Source: Microbacterium sp. CH12i
GTDB taxonomy: Bacteria > Actinomycetota > Actinomycetes > Actinomycetales > Microbacteriaceae
Length of the DNA stretch: 64,000 nt
Direction: 5' to 3'
Assembly (NCBI RefSeq): GCF_000685355.1
Contig: NZ_JHET01000007.1
Coordinates: 248,001 to 312,000, forward strand
This document shows positions 47,399-56,755 of this stretch, one piece after another (the first letter of the stretch is position 1; every line of letters starts with the position of its first letter). The notes beneath the pieces were generated by a model that saw only the letters and a program-made list of their open reading frames with translations, was not told the origin of the DNA and made no database searches. Position numbers and translations under genes: made by a program.

Positions 47399-49171
47399 CT
47401 AGGTGCGTACGCGCTTACGGAGTACCTCGATGCGCGACTGCAACTGCGTCACCGTCGCCTGTGCGACTGCCGGCCCGCCGCAGATACGACGCAATTCGGC
47501 GTGCACGGCACCATGCGGCTCGCCTGCCTGCCGGGCGTAGAGCCCGACGAGGCTGTTCAGCAGTTGGCGTTGCTCGCGCAGGGTGCGGTGCAGCGGCGCC
47601 GGGAGGGTCGTTGTGACTTCAGGCCCGGCTTCTGCTTCTCGTGCCTCACGAAGCCGTGCCTGACGCGTCTGGCGCTGCATGAGAAGCTCGTGGACGTGCT
47701 CGGGCTCGAGCAGGCCAGGAAGGCCGATGAACTCTTCTTCTTCAGGCGTTCCGGGCTCAGCGAGCTGCCCGAATTCTTGTCCTTCGAAGACGACGCGATC
47801 GAAGTGCGCCAGCGACGAGATCGCCTGATAGCTGAACTCTTGGGTCAGCGCGTCGGATGTTTCTTCCTCTCGATTCGCACTCTCCAGCAGCGAATCATCG
47901 AGCCCGTCATCGTCTTTGCTCTGTCGATCGAGGGCGTGATCGCGCTCCTTCTCCAGTTCGCTCGCGAGGCCCAGCAGAATCGGCACATTCGGGAGGAAGA
48001 TGCTCGCGGTCTCACCACCGCGGCGGGCACGCACAAAACGGCCGATCGCCTGGGCAAAGAACAGCGGTGTCGATGAGGAAGTCGCATACACACCGACCGC
48101 GAGGCGCGGCACATCGACGCCTTCGGACACCATCCGAACGGCAACCATCCAGCGGCTGCCATCGGTGCTGAATCTTTCGATTCGCTCAGATGCTGCCGCT
48201 TCGTCAGAGAGCACGATCGTGGGGCGCTCACCAGTGAGGCTGTGCAAAATCTTCGCGTAGGCGCGGGCAACCGTCTGATCCGTTGCGATCACGAGGCCCC
48301 CGGCATCCGGGATGTGGTGGCGAATCTCGGTCAGACGGCGGTTTGCGGCCGACAGTACCGCCGGCATCCACTCGCCTTCGGGGTCAAGCGCCGTGCGCCA
48401 GGCCTGAGAGGTGACGTCTTTGGTATTGTCTTGCCCGAGATGCGCTTCGAGTTCATCGCCCGCGCTGGTTCGCCAGCGCATCTTGCCGGAGTACATGTGA
48501 AACAACACCGGTCGGACGACACCGTCAGCGAGGGCGCGACCGTAGCCGTAGTTGTAGTCGGTGGTGGAGATTCGGCTGCCCGATTCGTCTGGCGCGTAGA
48601 CGACGAACGGAATCGGCGCAGTGTCGCTGCGAAAAGGCGTGCCCGAGAGCAGTAGACGTCGCTTGGCGGGGCCGTAGGCATCCCGGATCGCGTCACCCCA
48701 GCTGAGAGCGTCACCACCGTGATGCACCTCGTCGAGGATCACCAGGGTCTGCGCATCTTCGGTCAGATGGCGGTGCACTGAGGACTTCGCAGCCACCTGC
48801 GCATAGGTGACGACGGCGCCGTGATACTGGCGCGAGGGCGCCCAATGACTGTTGCGGAAGCGCGGATCGAGGCGAATACTCACCTTGGCAGCCGCATCCG
48901 CCCATTGGGTCTTCAGATGCTCGGTCGGGGCCACCACGATAATGCGGTTCACCTCGCCGATTTTGAGCAACTCGACAGCAAGCGTCAGCGCGAAGGTTGT
49001 CTTTCCTGCACCCGGCGTCGCAGCAACCAGGAAATCGCGCTGATCCCGCTCGAAGTACGCGTTCAGCGCCTCCCGTTGCCAAGCGCGCAGCTTGTCAGCT
49101 GTTCCCCAAGGGGCACGCTGGGGATAGGACGGAGAGAGCATCGAATCAAGCGTAATCGGTGCCGGGGACAT
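47399..49171 (-). CDS. SSL2-type DEAD/DEAH-box helicase
   Basis: A 590-residue superfamily II helicase/ATPase (COG1061-like). Motif I is VAATPGAGKTTFA, motif II DEVHH, motif III LLSGTPFRSD. The C-terminal RecA lobe has RMVSEGVDVPRLAVGVYATS and QAIGRFVRARRGGE. The last 150 residues are charged and probably helical. The ATG at 49171 (MSPAPITLDSML) is chosen; a later ATG at about 49141 is possible. The frame is open far upstream but overlaps the divergent hydrolase gene. It is a housekeeping-type gene in this family rather than part of a visible restriction system. Confidence 0.88.
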   Translation of the reverse strand: MSPAPITLDSMLSPSYPQRAPWGTADKLRAWQREALNAYFERDQRDFLVAATPGAGKTTFALTLAVELLKIGEVNRIIVVAPTEHLKTQWADAAAKVSIRLDPRFRNSHWAPSRQYHGAVVTYAQVAAKSSVHRHLTEDAQTLVILDEVHHGGDALSWGDAIRDAYGPAKRRLLLSGTPFRSDTAPIPFVVYAPDESGSRISTTDYNYGYGRALADGVVRPVLFHMYSGKMRWRTSAGDELEAHLGQDNTKDVTSQAWRTALDPEGEWMPAVLSAANRRLTEIRHHIPDAGGLVIATDQTVARAYAKILHSLTGERPTIVLSDEAAASERIERFSTDGSRWMVAVRMVSEGVDVPRLAVGVYATSSSTPLFFAQAIGRFVRARRGGETASIFLPNVPILLGLASELEKERDHALDRQSKDDDGLDDSLLESANREEETSDALTQEFSYQAISSLAHFDRVVFEGQEFGQLAEPGTPEEEEFIGLPGLLEPEHVHELLMQRQTRQARLREAREAEAGPEVTTTLPAPLHRTLREQRQLLNSLVGLYARQAGEPHGAVHAELRRICGGPAVAQATVTQLQSRIEVLRKRVRT

Positions 49172-49210
49172 CAGGCGCGCGGTACCTATGGAGCACACTA
49201 CTCGGCCAGG

Positions 49211-49216
49211 TAGGCT
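49211..49216 (+). promoter_or_regulatory. -10 box for the second SGNH hydrolase gene
   Basis: TAGGCT ends 6 nt before the GTG at 49223, the same box and spacing as for the paralogue at 20247. Confidence 0.5.
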
Positions 49217-49222
49217 CGTTCC

Positions 49223-50047
49223 GTGCCAAATAACCCGGACGTGCCCATCGACGTACTCAACGCCCCGGCGCACCCGTGGCGTCGCTTCGTCGCCATCGGC
49301 GACTCGTTCACAGAGGGCATCGGTGATCCTGATCCCGCTACGCCCGATGGGCATCGTGGCTGGGCTGATCGGGTGGCAGAAGTTTTGTCGCAGCAGGTCG
49401 ACGACTTCGCCTACGCCAACCTGGCTGTCCGAGGAAAGCTGATTGCTCAGATCGCCGCCGAGCAGATCGAACCGGCTGTCGCGCTGCGCCCCGATCTCGT
49501 CTCGCTCTGCGCGGGCGGTAACGACGTCATCCGGCCGGGTACTGATCCGGATGCGACCGCCGCGCAATTCGAGGATGCTGTGGTGCGCCTCGCGTCGACC
49601 GGGGCAACCGTCCTGGTCTTCACCGGCATCGACACCGGGTTCACACCTGTGCTCCGACGATTTCGAGGCAAAGTCGCCATCTACAACGAAAATATTCGAG
49701 CCATCGCCGAGCGTCACGACTGTGTCGTCGCTGATCAGTGGGCGCTCAAGACTGTGCAGGACTCGCGGTTCTTCGCGGATGACCGTCTGCACTACAACGC
49801 CCTCGGTCACCACGAAGTTGCACGAATGGTGTTGCGCGCGCTGAACGTGCCGAACGGCCTTCAGGCCATGCAGCCCGATCCGCTACCCATCCGCACCTGG
49901 CGTGAGGCCCGCGCCGGAGACCTTGGCTGGGCACGCGAGCATCTGATGCCCTGGGTGCTGCGACGGTTGAATCATCAGTCCTCTGGTGACCACATCGCCG
50001 CGAAGCGCCCGGATGCTGCTCCGTTCGTGTTTCCGAAGCCGGAGTAG
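49223..50047 (+). CDS. SGNH/GDSL-type hydrolase, paralogue of the gene at 20247
   Basis: A 274-residue hydrolase. Block I is RFVAIGDSFTEGIGD with the Ser nucleophile, block III GGNDVIRPG has the Asn, and block V DDRLHYNALGHHEVAR has Asp and His. The order of motifs and the C-terminal region (WREARAGDLGWAREHLMPWV) parallel the 251-residue protein encoded at 20247, from which it differs by a longer N-terminus. No signal peptide is visible. The start is fixed by the leaderless promoter. Substrate unknown. Confidence 0.9.
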   Translation: MPNNPDVPIDVLNAPAHPWRRFVAIGDSFTEGIGDPDPATPDGHRGWADRVAEVLSQQVDDFAYANLAVRGKLIAQIAAEQIEPAVALRPDLVSLCAGGNDVIRPGTDPDATAAQFEDAVVRLASTGATVLVFTGIDTGFTPVLRRFRGKVAIYNENIRAIAERHDCVVADQWALKTVQDSRFFADDRLHYNALGHHEVARMVLRALNVPNGLQAMQPDPLPIRTWREARAGDLGWAREHLMPWVLRRLNHQSSGDHIAAKRPDAAPFVFPKPE

Positions 50048-50848
50048 TCAGCGAGACAGCGCCCACAAGGCGACAGCGGCGGCAGAGGCGACGTTCAGCG
50101 AATCCACTCCCCCGCGCATCGGGATCGTGACCACGGTGTCGGCACTCTCGAGTGCGGTCGAGGAGAGTCCATCGCCCTCTGTGCCGAGGACCAGCGCGAT
50201 CTTTTCCGGCCGCGCGGCGGCGTACACGTCCAGCGGCACCGACTCGTCGCTCAGTGCGAGCGCCGCGATCCCGTAACCAGCTGCGTGCAGCTCTGCCGTG
50301 GCATCCGACCAGTCAGCAAATCGTGCCCACGGCACCTGGAAAACGGTGCCCATGCTCACTTTGACGCTGCGACGATAGAGCGGATCTGCGCAGCGCGGCG
50401 AGACCAGCACCGCATCAGCTCCGAGGCCAGCCGCAGCGCGAAATGCAGCGCCGACGTTGGCGTGCTCGATCAGATCTTCGAGCACGAGCACGAGACGCGC
50501 ATCGCGCACGATCTCAGCCACCGACGGCTGCACCGGCCGGTGCATCGATGCGAGTGCACCACGGTGCACGGCGTATCCGGTGACCTGCTCGGCGATCTCG
50601 TCGGGGACGACATACACCGGGATATCTGTGGCGCCGAGGATCTCTTCGATCCCGGCAACCCAACGGCGCTGCGTCAACACCGAACGAGGGTTGTGCCCCG
50701 CGGCGACCGCGCGCGCGATCACCTTCGCGGACTCCGCGATGTAGAGGCCGCCCTGCGGCTCCTGAACGCGACGCAACGCCGTATCGGTGAGATTCCGATA
50801 GTCGGCGAGACGCGAGTCTCCCGCGTCGGTGACATGCTCCACGTGCAT
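50048..50848 (-). CDS. TrmH/SpoU-family RNA methyltransferase
   Basis: A 266-residue SPOUT methyltransferase, probably 2'-O-methylating rRNA or tRNA. The N-terminal substrate-binding part has GGLYIAESAKVIARAVAAGH. The SPOUT core has LVLEDLIEHANVGAAFRAAAGLG, then IALVLGTEGDGLS and IPMRGGVDSLNVASAAAVAL, the three family motifs forming the SAM knot. The ATG at 50848 (MHVEHVTDAG) is preferred; an ATG at 50902 would overlap the promoter region of the divergent sirtuin gene. Confidence 0.92.
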   Translation of the reverse strand: MHVEHVTDAGDSRLADYRNLTDTALRRVQEPQGGLYIAESAKVIARAVAAGHNPRSVLTQRRWVAGIEEILGATDIPVYVVPDEIAEQVTGYAVHRGALASMHRPVQPSVAEIVRDARLVLVLEDLIEHANVGAAFRAAAGLGADAVLVSPRCADPLYRRSVKVSMGTVFQVPWARFADWSDATAELHAAGYGIAALALSDESVPLDVYAAARPEKIALVLGTEGDGLSSTALESADTVVTIPMRGGVDSLNVASAAAVALWALSR

Positions 50849-50906
50849 GCTGACAACTCTGCCATCTTGTACCGTCCTGGCTGGAGCGCTGACGTTGGGC
50901 ACGCCG

Positions 50907-50912
50907 TAGACT
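50907..50912 (+). promoter_or_regulatory. Candidate -10 box for the sirtuin gene
   Basis: TAGACT lies about 17 nt before the likely start and leaves a short leader with AGGGAGG. Confidence 0.35.
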
Positions 50913-50928
50913 CGCTCAGGGAGGTTTG

Positions 50929-51768
50929 GTGAGTGTGACGACCAGCGCTGAGCTGTCAGCCGGTATTGCGAAATCCGCCGACCTTTTGCGGGGCCGAAAG
51001 ATCGCGCTCCTCACCGGTGCCGGAATCTCCACCGACTCCGGCATCCCCGCCTACCGGGGCGAAGGTGCGCGTACTCGAGCCGATCCGATGACCATCCAGC
51101 GTTACCTCGCGGATGAAGCCGCTCGGCGACGTTACTGGCTCGGCGGGCATCTCGGCTGGCGTGCGTTCGCCGCCGCCGAGCCGAACGCCGCGCACATCGC
51201 ACTCGCGGAGATGGAGCGCGACGGGATCGTCTCCGGCGTCATCACACAGAACGTCGACGGCCTGCATCTGCGCGCCGGAAGCGCCCGCGTGATCGAGGTG
51301 CACGGCACCATGCGCCGCGTCGTCTGCCTGCAGTGCGGACAGGTCTTTGACCGGCGTGATGTCGCGACGCAGATCGAGAGTCTCAATCCCTGGCTCACCG
51401 TCCCGGAGAGCGTCGCACTCAACCCGGATGGCGATGTCGCCCCGGAAAGCATCGATGCTTTCGTCGTGCCGAACTGCACGGTGTGCGGCGGCATGCTGAA
51501 ACCCGACGTGGTCTTCTTCGGCGAATATGTGCCCGGGGACCGATTCCGCGCGGCCGAATCACTGCTTCGCGCGAGCGACGCCCTGATCGTCGCCGGCTCA
51601 TCACTCGTCGTCAACTCCGGTGTACGTCTGGTCGAACGCGCCCGCCGCCGCAGCATCCCGATGATCATCGTCAATCACGAGCCGACGCGCGCGGACGCCT
51701 GGGCGCATGTGACGCTCGCCGGCGGAACCGGCGACGTGCTCCCCGCCCTCCAGGAGCTCTTGCAGTGA
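50929..51768 (+). CDS. Sir2-family NAD-dependent protein deacylase
   Basis: A sirtuin of 279 residues that removes acyl groups from lysine using NAD. NAD-binding GAGISTDSGIPAYRG, the TQNVDGLH motif, the catalytic His in EVHGTMR, and two Cys pairs of the zinc site (CLQCGQ and CTVCGG) are all present, then KPDVVFFGEYVP and AGSSLVVNSG. Start codons at 50926, 50929 and 50935 are all in frame; GTG at 50929 is taken, after AGGGAGG. It overlaps the next gene by four bases. It looks like a metabolic CobB-type enzyme, not a defence sirtuin. Confidence 0.92.
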   Translation: MSVTTSAELSAGIAKSADLLRGRKIALLTGAGISTDSGIPAYRGEGARTRADPMTIQRYLADEAARRRYWLGGHLGWRAFAAAEPNAAHIALAEMERDGIVSGVITQNVDGLHLRAGSARVIEVHGTMRRVVCLQCGQVFDRRDVATQIESLNPWLTVPESVALNPDGDVAPESIDAFVVPNCTVCGGMLKPDVVFFGEYVPGDRFRAAESLLRASDALIVAGSSLVVNSGVRLVERARRRSIPMIIVNHEPTRADAWAHVTLAGGTGDVLPALQELLQ

Positions 51769-52349
51769 CCCACATCACCCTCGTCCGCCATGGTCAGACC
51801 GACTGGAACCTCGCCCGCAGAATCCAGGGATCAACAGACATCCCGTTGAACGACACCGGGCGCGATGACGCCCGCAGTGCTGCAGCCCTGCTCGCCGACG
51901 GCACGCATCACGTGATCTATGCGAGCCCGCTTGTCCGCGCACACGAGACGGCCAAGATCATCGCGAGTGAGCTCGGTATGTCTGATCCCGAGATAACTCA
52001 CGGCATGCGCGAACGCGAATTCGGGCAAGCCGAGGGGCTCCTCGTCAAGGAGTACATGTCCGCCTACGGCGACTGGTTGAGCGCGCCTCCCGGCGCCGAG
52101 ACGATGGAAGAGGTGCGCGATCGTGCGCTCGCTGCCCTCGACGTCATCTCCGAGCAGTCGCGTCGGCGGTCTGCTCCGGTCGCCGAGTCGGTGATCGTCG
52201 TCACGCACGGTGGAGTGATCCGCTCCTTGCTCAACCATGTCTCCAGTGGCACGCTGCCGCGCGAAGGCGAACCGCTCCGCAATGGTTCAGCCCACCGATT
52301 CGAAGCGTCACCCGGCGGGCTTCGGCTTCTGGATGCGGTAATCCACTAG
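51765..52349 (+). CDS. Histidine phosphatase family protein
   Basis: A 194-residue phosphoglycerate-mutase-like phosphatase. The phospho-acceptor is in ITLVRHGQTDWN, the Arg in YASPLVRAHETA, the Glu in MREREFGQAEG and the second His in VVTHGGVIRSLL. The family includes cofactor-dependent mutases and broad phosphatases; size and motifs fit a phosphatase. The GTG overlaps the sirtuin stop (GTGA). Its TAG stop shares a CTAG with the converging CitE-like gene. Confidence 0.9.
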   Translation: MTHITLVRHGQTDWNLARRIQGSTDIPLNDTGRDDARSAAALLADGTHHVIYASPLVRAHETAKIIASELGMSDPEITHGMREREFGQAEGLLVKEYMSAYGDWLSAPPGAETMEEVRDRALAALDVISEQSRRRSAPVAESVIVVTHGGVIRSLLNHVSSGTLPREGEPLRNGSAHRFEASPGGLRLLDAVIH

Positions 52350-53173
52350 CGCGAATGCGCCACCACCGAGCGTGCGTGGCGGAGCACTGGTTCGTCGATC
52401 ATCCGCCCGCGGAATCGGAAGACGCCGCGCTCCCCCTCCGCGGCGGCCAGCACGTCATGCGCCCACGCTGTCGTTTTGGCATCCGGTTGATACGCCTCGC
52501 GGATGACCGACACCTGATTCGGGTGGATGCACGCGGTGGCGCTGAAACCGGATGCCGCGGCATCCGCCGCCTCTTGCGCGAGGCCCTTCGTATCGTCGAT
52601 ATCGATGTGTACGGCGTCGATCGCAGCCTTACCGTGCGCACCGGCTTCAAGCAGCACCTGGGAGCGCGCGTATCGGGCGACATCACGGTAGCGGCCATTC
52701 GTCTTGCGGCTCGAGGTTCCGCCGAGGGAAGCGACCAGATCCTCCGCCCCCCACATCATCGCAACGACTCGCGGGTGAGCGGCGATCAGGCGTGCATTGC
52801 TGATTCCTTTCGCGGTTTCGCAGAGCGTGATCAAAGAGAACCGGTCATCAAACACATCGAGGGATGCCGCATCTTCCGTCTTCGCGACCATGACGGTGCG
52901 AAAGGGAGATTGCTGGAGCATCGTCAGATCGCGTTCGAACTCGTCCGTGTCTGGCGCGTTGACGCGAACGATCACCCCCGCGGGATCGAGCGTTGATGCA
53001 GCCACGTGCTCGCGCGCGCTCGCTTTGGCAGCGGGAGCGACAGCATCCTCCAGGTCGAGGATCACCGCATCGGCACGTTCGAACGCCTTCCCAAATCGCT
53101 CAGGGCGATCTGCGGGACAAAAGAGCAGTGCTGGACCTGCAGCCCAGTGGGCAGCGTCCTCGTCAAACGGCAT
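52346..53173 (-). CDS. CitE-like CoA-ester lyase (HpcH/HpaI aldolase family)
   Basis: A 275-residue TIM-barrel lyase. It has PALLFCPADRPERF, VILDLEDAVAPAAK (metal-binding Asp/Glu), IVRVNAPDTDEFERDL, LITLCETAKGI and MMWGAEDLVASLGG. In mycobacteria the gene at this place in the same cluster cleaves (R)-3-hydroxy-3-methylglutaryl-CoA and citramalyl-CoA, so it could do the last step of leucine breakdown here; that function is taken from family and gene order. It overlaps the maoC-like gene by 11 bases. Confidence 0.88.
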   Translation of the reverse strand: MPFDEDAAHWAAGPALLFCPADRPERFGKAFERADAVILDLEDAVAPAAKASAREHVAASTLDPAGVIVRVNAPDTDEFERDLTMLQQSPFRTVMVAKTEDAASLDVFDDRFSLITLCETAKGISNARLIAAHPRVVAMMWGAEDLVASLGGTSSRKTNGRYRDVARYARSQVLLEAGAHGKAAIDAVHIDIDDTKGLAQEAADAAASGFSATACIHPNQVSVIREAYQPDAKTTAWAHDVLAAAEGERGVFRFRGRMIDEPVLRHARSVVAHSR

Positions 53174-53648
53174 CCGTTGTCTCCTTCGGCAGGCAGTGCA
53201 CCAGCGCGGTCCGTGTGGCCTTCGCGACGATCAGGTCGTTCTGGTTGCGACCGATGTGCGCGATCGTGCAGATCCCCTGTCCTGGGCGTGAGGACGATAA
53301 CCGCTTCTCGGTGATCGTGCTCTCGGTGTACAGCGTGTCGCCCGCGAACAGCGGATGCGGAAACGCAATGTCCCCGAGCCCGAGTTGAGCGACCAGCGTG
53401 CCCTGGGTGAGTTGGGCAACCGACGCGCCAACCATGGTCGACAGGGTCCACATCGAGTTCATCAGACGCTGCCCGAACTCTTGAGTATCAGCGAATGCCG
53501 CATCCAGGTGAAGTGCCTGAGTGTTCATCGTGAGCGTCGTGAACAGCACGTTGTCGGCCTCGGTGGCAGTCCGCCCCGGACGGTGCAGGTAGCGCACCCC
53601 CACCTCAAACTCTTCGTAGTACAGCCCGCGCTGAATGATGTCGGTCAT
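53163..53648 (-). CDS. MaoC-like enoyl-CoA hydratase
   Basis: A 161-residue hotdog protein of the MaoC/(R)-hydratase type. It has YYEEFEVGVRYLHRPGRTATEADN, with the catalytic dyad region NTQALHLDAAFA (Asp and His) and FGDIAFPHP-like LGDIAFPHPLFAGDTLYTESTI. With the adjacent lyase and carboxylase it could hydrate 3-methylglutaconyl-CoA to an (R)-hydroxy acyl-CoA. The start is fixed by TAGCGT 6 nt upstream. Confidence 0.88.
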   Translation of the reverse strand: MTDIIQRGLYYEEFEVGVRYLHRPGRTATEADNVLFTTLTMNTQALHLDAAFADTQEFGQRLMNSMWTLSTMVGASVAQLTQGTLVAQLGLGDIAFPHPLFAGDTLYTESTITEKRLSSSRPGQGICTIAHIGRNQNDLIVAKATRTALVHCLPKETTDAV

Positions 53649-53654
53649 GCTGCC

Positions 53655-53660
53655 ACGCTA
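53655..53660 (-). promoter_or_regulatory. -10 box for the maoC-like/citE-like pair
   Basis: On the minus strand TAGCGT ends 6 nt before the maoC-like ATG, just past the stop of the acyl-CoA dehydrogenase gene. A leaderless internal start is likely. Confidence 0.45.
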
Positions 53661-54809
53661 CCCGGCGAGGCCCAGCGCACGCGCGATGACAAGCAGCTGC
53701 ACTTCGGTGGTGCCCTCGCCGATCTCGAGGATCTTCGAGTCGCGATAGTGACGTGCAACCGGGAACTCGTTCATGAACCCGTTGCCGCCGAAAATCTGGG
53801 TAGCGTCGCGGGCATTGTCCATCGCTGCGTCGCCGGCGACGAGCTTCGCAATCGCGGCCTCTTCACCAAACGACTTGCCCGCATCGCGGAGGCGTGCGGC
53901 GTGGTGCCACGCGAGACGTGCGGTGTGCACGCGAGCCCGCATCCGCGCGAGCGTGAACTGCGCGTTCTGGCGAGTGCTCAGCGCGCTGCCGAAGATTGTG
54001 CGGCTCTTGGCATATTCAACTGCTGCCTCCAGGCATCCCTCGGCAGCGCCAGTCGAGAGCGCCGCGATCGCGATGCGCCCCTCGTCGAGAATGCTGAGGA
54101 AGTTCTTGAAACCCCGCCCCTCTTCTCCGAGCAGGTTCGCCGCAGGGACGCGCGCACCGTCGAAGGTCAACGGGTGCGTGTCGGAAGCATGCCAGCCGAC
54201 CTTGTCGTACGGTGCCTCGACGGTGAATCCGGGCGTGCCGTTCGGGACGATGATCGTCGAGATCTGTTTGCGTCCGTCTTGCACCGCTGTGACAGCCGTC
54301 ACTGTGACGAAACGAGTGATGGGGGTGCCGGAGTTGGTGATGAACTGCTTCGACCCATCGATCACCCACTCGTCGCCCTCACGCCGCGCCGTCGTGCGCG
54401 TCGCGCCCGCATCGCTGCCGGCCTCTGGCTCCGTCAGGCCGAAACCGGCCAGTGCGCGCCCTGCCAGTAGCTCGGGCAGATACTCGGCCCTCTGCTCGTC
54501 GTTGCCGAAACGGAAAATCGGCATGGCGCCCAGGCTCACGCCGGCCTCGAGTGTGATTGCGATCGACTGGTCGACGCGCGCGAGTGCCTCGATCGCGAGG
54601 CCGAGCGCCATGTAGTCGCCACCCTGGCCGCCGACATCCTCGGGGAACGGGAGCCCGAACAGACCCAAGTCTCCCATCTGGCCGACGACATCCATCGAGA
54701 GCGTGTGCGTCCGATCGGCTTCATATGCCTGCGGTGCGACAACAGTTTCGGCGAACTCACGCACCATCGCGCTGAGTTCGCGCTCTTCTGTACTGAGATC
54801 TGCGGTCAT
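53658..54809 (-). CDS. Acyl-CoA dehydrogenase (isovaleryl-CoA type by context)
   Basis: A 383-residue FAD enzyme. It has AGFGLTEPEAGSDAGATRTTA (FAD/substrate loop), WVIDGSKQFITNSG and the C-terminal QIFGGNGFMNEFPVARHYRD with EIGEGTTEVQLLVIAR. The enzyme class is clear, and the substrate isovaleryl- or another branched acyl-CoA is inferred from the neighbouring carboxylase genes (equivalent to FadE19 in mycobacteria). The ATG overlaps the stop of the biotin carboxylase gene (ATGA). Confidence 0.92.
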   Translation of the reverse strand: MTADLSTEERELSAMVREFAETVVAPQAYEADRTHTLSMDVVGQMGDLGLFGLPFPEDVGGQGGDYMALGLAIEALARVDQSIAITLEAGVSLGAMPIFRFGNDEQRAEYLPELLAGRALAGFGLTEPEAGSDAGATRTTARREGDEWVIDGSKQFITNSGTPITRFVTVTAVTAVQDGRKQISTIIVPNGTPGFTVEAPYDKVGWHASDTHPLTFDGARVPAANLLGEEGRGFKNFLSILDEGRIAIAALSTGAAEGCLEAAVEYAKSRTIFGSALSTRQNAQFTLARMRARVHTARLAWHHAARLRDAGKSFGEEAAIAKLVAGDAAMDNARDATQIFGGNGFMNEFPVARHYRDSKILEIGEGTTEVQLLVIARALGLAG

Positions 54810-56755
54810 GGCGTTCCTCCATCATTGCTGTTCGTCGTCGGTATGGATGTGTGTGCTGAGACGGACGCGACCGGCTGGTCACGTCGCATCTGATCGCCGA
54901 GCGCGACCAGAAGGTGCACCGTGCCGTCGTGCGGAGCGAGCACCGGGTGCTCCATCTTCATCGCCTCGATCGATACGAGCGCCTGTCCGGCGGTGACCGT
55001 CGCGCCGTCTTCGACGTGCACAGCGACAACGGTTCCGGGCATGGGTGCGCGCGCCTCGGGGCTGGTCTCTTTCGCGACCGGATGCTGCGCAGCGAGGCGC
55101 CGTTGCATCCGCTGTCTACGGGTCAGGGTGCGAAGCCGCGCGCTGCGGCCGCCCTCGGAGACCCAGATCGCACCGTCGGCGTCGGTGGCGGCGCTGGCAC
55201 TCCCCGCCGAAGCATCCGGTGCCTCCAACACCTCGTCAGCATCGGTGAGAAACGTCCTGCCACCCACGTTGGTATCAACGAGTCCGTCCCACACCTGCCC
55301 GGCCCGGCGAGAAACAGTTTGCTGCATGAGACCCATGTTCTGACGGTGTGTCTCATGCTGCAACTGATGTTTCGCGGCGACGAGCATGCGCGCGGACACA
55401 GGCGCGGCCACCACAGGCAACAGCGTCTCGATCAAGCCCGTGTCGAGGTCGCCGCTCACGACGCGCTCATTCGTGCAGAGTGCACGCAGGAAGGCGATGT
55501 TCGTCTCCACGCCGAGCACGACCGTCTGCGCGAGCGCCTCGTCGAGACGCGCCAACGCGGTTTCACGGTCCGGTCCGTGCGCGATCACCTTGGCGATCAT
55601 CGGATCGTAAAACCCCGTGACGACGCTCCCGCTCTCAATCGCGGCATCCACTCGCACCCCCCGCGGCGGAGTGAACAGCAGAATATGACCGGTCGACGGC
55701 AGAAAACCGCGCTCAGGAGATTCTGCGTAAATCCGCGCCTCAACCGCGTGACCGCTCAGCGTCGGCACAGCGGGAACGGCCCCTCCGGCTGCGACGTCGA
55801 GCTGCAGCGCGACCAGGTCAAGTCCCGTGACCGCCTCCGTCACCGGATGCTCCACCTGCAGACGCGTGTTCATCTCGATGAAGAAAAAGTCTTCGGGTGC
55901 GTCGGCGTCGACGAGAAACTCGACCGTGCCCGCGCCGACGTAAGAGACGCTCTCAGCCGCGCGCACCGCAGCGTCGAACAGGCGCTCCCGCATCCCGTCG
56001 GGCAGCCCCGCCGATGGTGCTTCTTCAATGACCTTCTGGTGACGACGTTGCAGCGTGCACTCGCGCTCGCCGAGTGCGATCACCGTGCCGTGCTGGTCGC
56101 CGAACACCTGCACTTCGATGTGGCGCGGGCGCCGAATCAGTCGTTCCAAGATGAGCGAGTCGTCACCGAAGGCAGACGCCGCGACACGACGAGCGGATGC
56201 CAGCGCTGCACCGAGTGCGCTCGCCTCGGTGACTACTTCCATGCCCTTGCCGCCGCCACCCGCGCTGGGTTTCACCAGTAGCGGGTAGCCGACCTCAGAC
56301 GCACGCGTAGCGATCTCGCCATCGGAGAGCCCCGCGGCGTTGAATCCCGGCACTACCGGCACGCCCCGCGCTTCGACATGATCGCGTGCAGTGGCTTTAT
56401 CGCCCATGATTTTGAGGGCCTCGATCGAGGGGCCGATGAAGACGATACCGGCGTCAGCGCAGGCCGCAGCCAACGCGACGCTCTCCGAGAGGAACCCGTA
56501 GCCGGGGTGGATCGCCTGCGCGCCGGTCTCTTTCGCCGCTCGGATCACGGCATCAACGTTGAGATACGACTCTGCGGCGGGCGCGGGTCCGATCAGCACC
56601 AACTCGTCGGCTTCACGAACGTGGGCGGACGCGGCATCCGCCTCGCTGTACACGGCAATGCTCCGCTGGCCACGCTCTCGCAGTGTCCGAATGATGCGAC
56701 GCGCGATCTCGCCACGGTTGGCGACCAGGACCGATGGTTTGTTCATGTCATTCAC
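54806..56755 (-). CDS. Biotin carboxylase/BCCP subunit of acyl-CoA (methylcrotonyl-CoA) carboxylase
   Basis: A 649-residue alpha subunit. The biotin carboxylase domain (about 1-450) has [19 protein letters not shown], an ATP-grasp glycine loop [14 protein letters not shown], and [21 protein letters not shown] linker follows, then the biotinyl domain with the biotin Lys in [10 protein letters not shown]. It carboxylates biotin with bicarbonate and ATP for the beta subunit encoded upstream in the operon. The acceptor is probably 3-methylcrotonyl-CoA, from gene context. Confidence 0.94.
   Translation of the reverse strand: MNDMNKPSVLVANRGEIARRIIRTLRERGQRSIAVYSEADAASAHVREADELVLIGPAPAAESYLNVDAVIRAAKETGAQAIHPGYGFLSESVALAAACADAGIVFIGPSIEALKIMGDKATARDHVEARGVPVVPGFNAAGLSDGEIATRASEVGYPLLVKPSAGGGGKGMEVVTEASALGAALASARRVAASAFGDDSLILERLIRRPRHIEVQVFGDQHGTVIALGERECTLQRRHQKVIEEAPSAGLPDGMRERLFDAAVRAAESVSYVGAGTVEFLVDADAPEDFFFIEMNTRLQVEHPVTEAVTGLDLVALQLDVAAGGAVPAVPTLSGHAVEARIYAESPERGFLPSTGHILLFTPPRGVRVDAAIESGSVVTGFYDPMIAKVIAHGPDRETALARLDEALAQTVVLGVETNIAFLRALCTNERVVSGDLDTGLIETLLPVVAAPVSARMLVAAKHQLQHETHRQNMGLMQQTVSRRAGQVWDGLVDTNVGGRTFLTDADEVLEAPDASAGSASAATDADGAIWVSEGGRSARLRTLTRRQRMQRRLAAQHPVAKETSPEARAPMPGTVVAVHVEDGATVTAGQALVSIEAMKMEHPVLAPHDGTVHLLVALGDQMRRDQPVASVSAHTSIPTTNSNDGGTP

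Noticed and set aside
47399..49171. SSL2-type helicase as part of a restriction or phage-defence system
   Set aside because: No methylase, nuclease or other defence gene is adjacent, and this helicase type is a common single gene in Actinobacteria.
50929..51768. Sirtuin as a defence (ThsA/DSR-like) protein
   Set aside because: It is a stand-alone sirtuin with intact zinc Cys pairs and catalytic His, typical of CobB-type deacylases, and lies between housekeeping genes.
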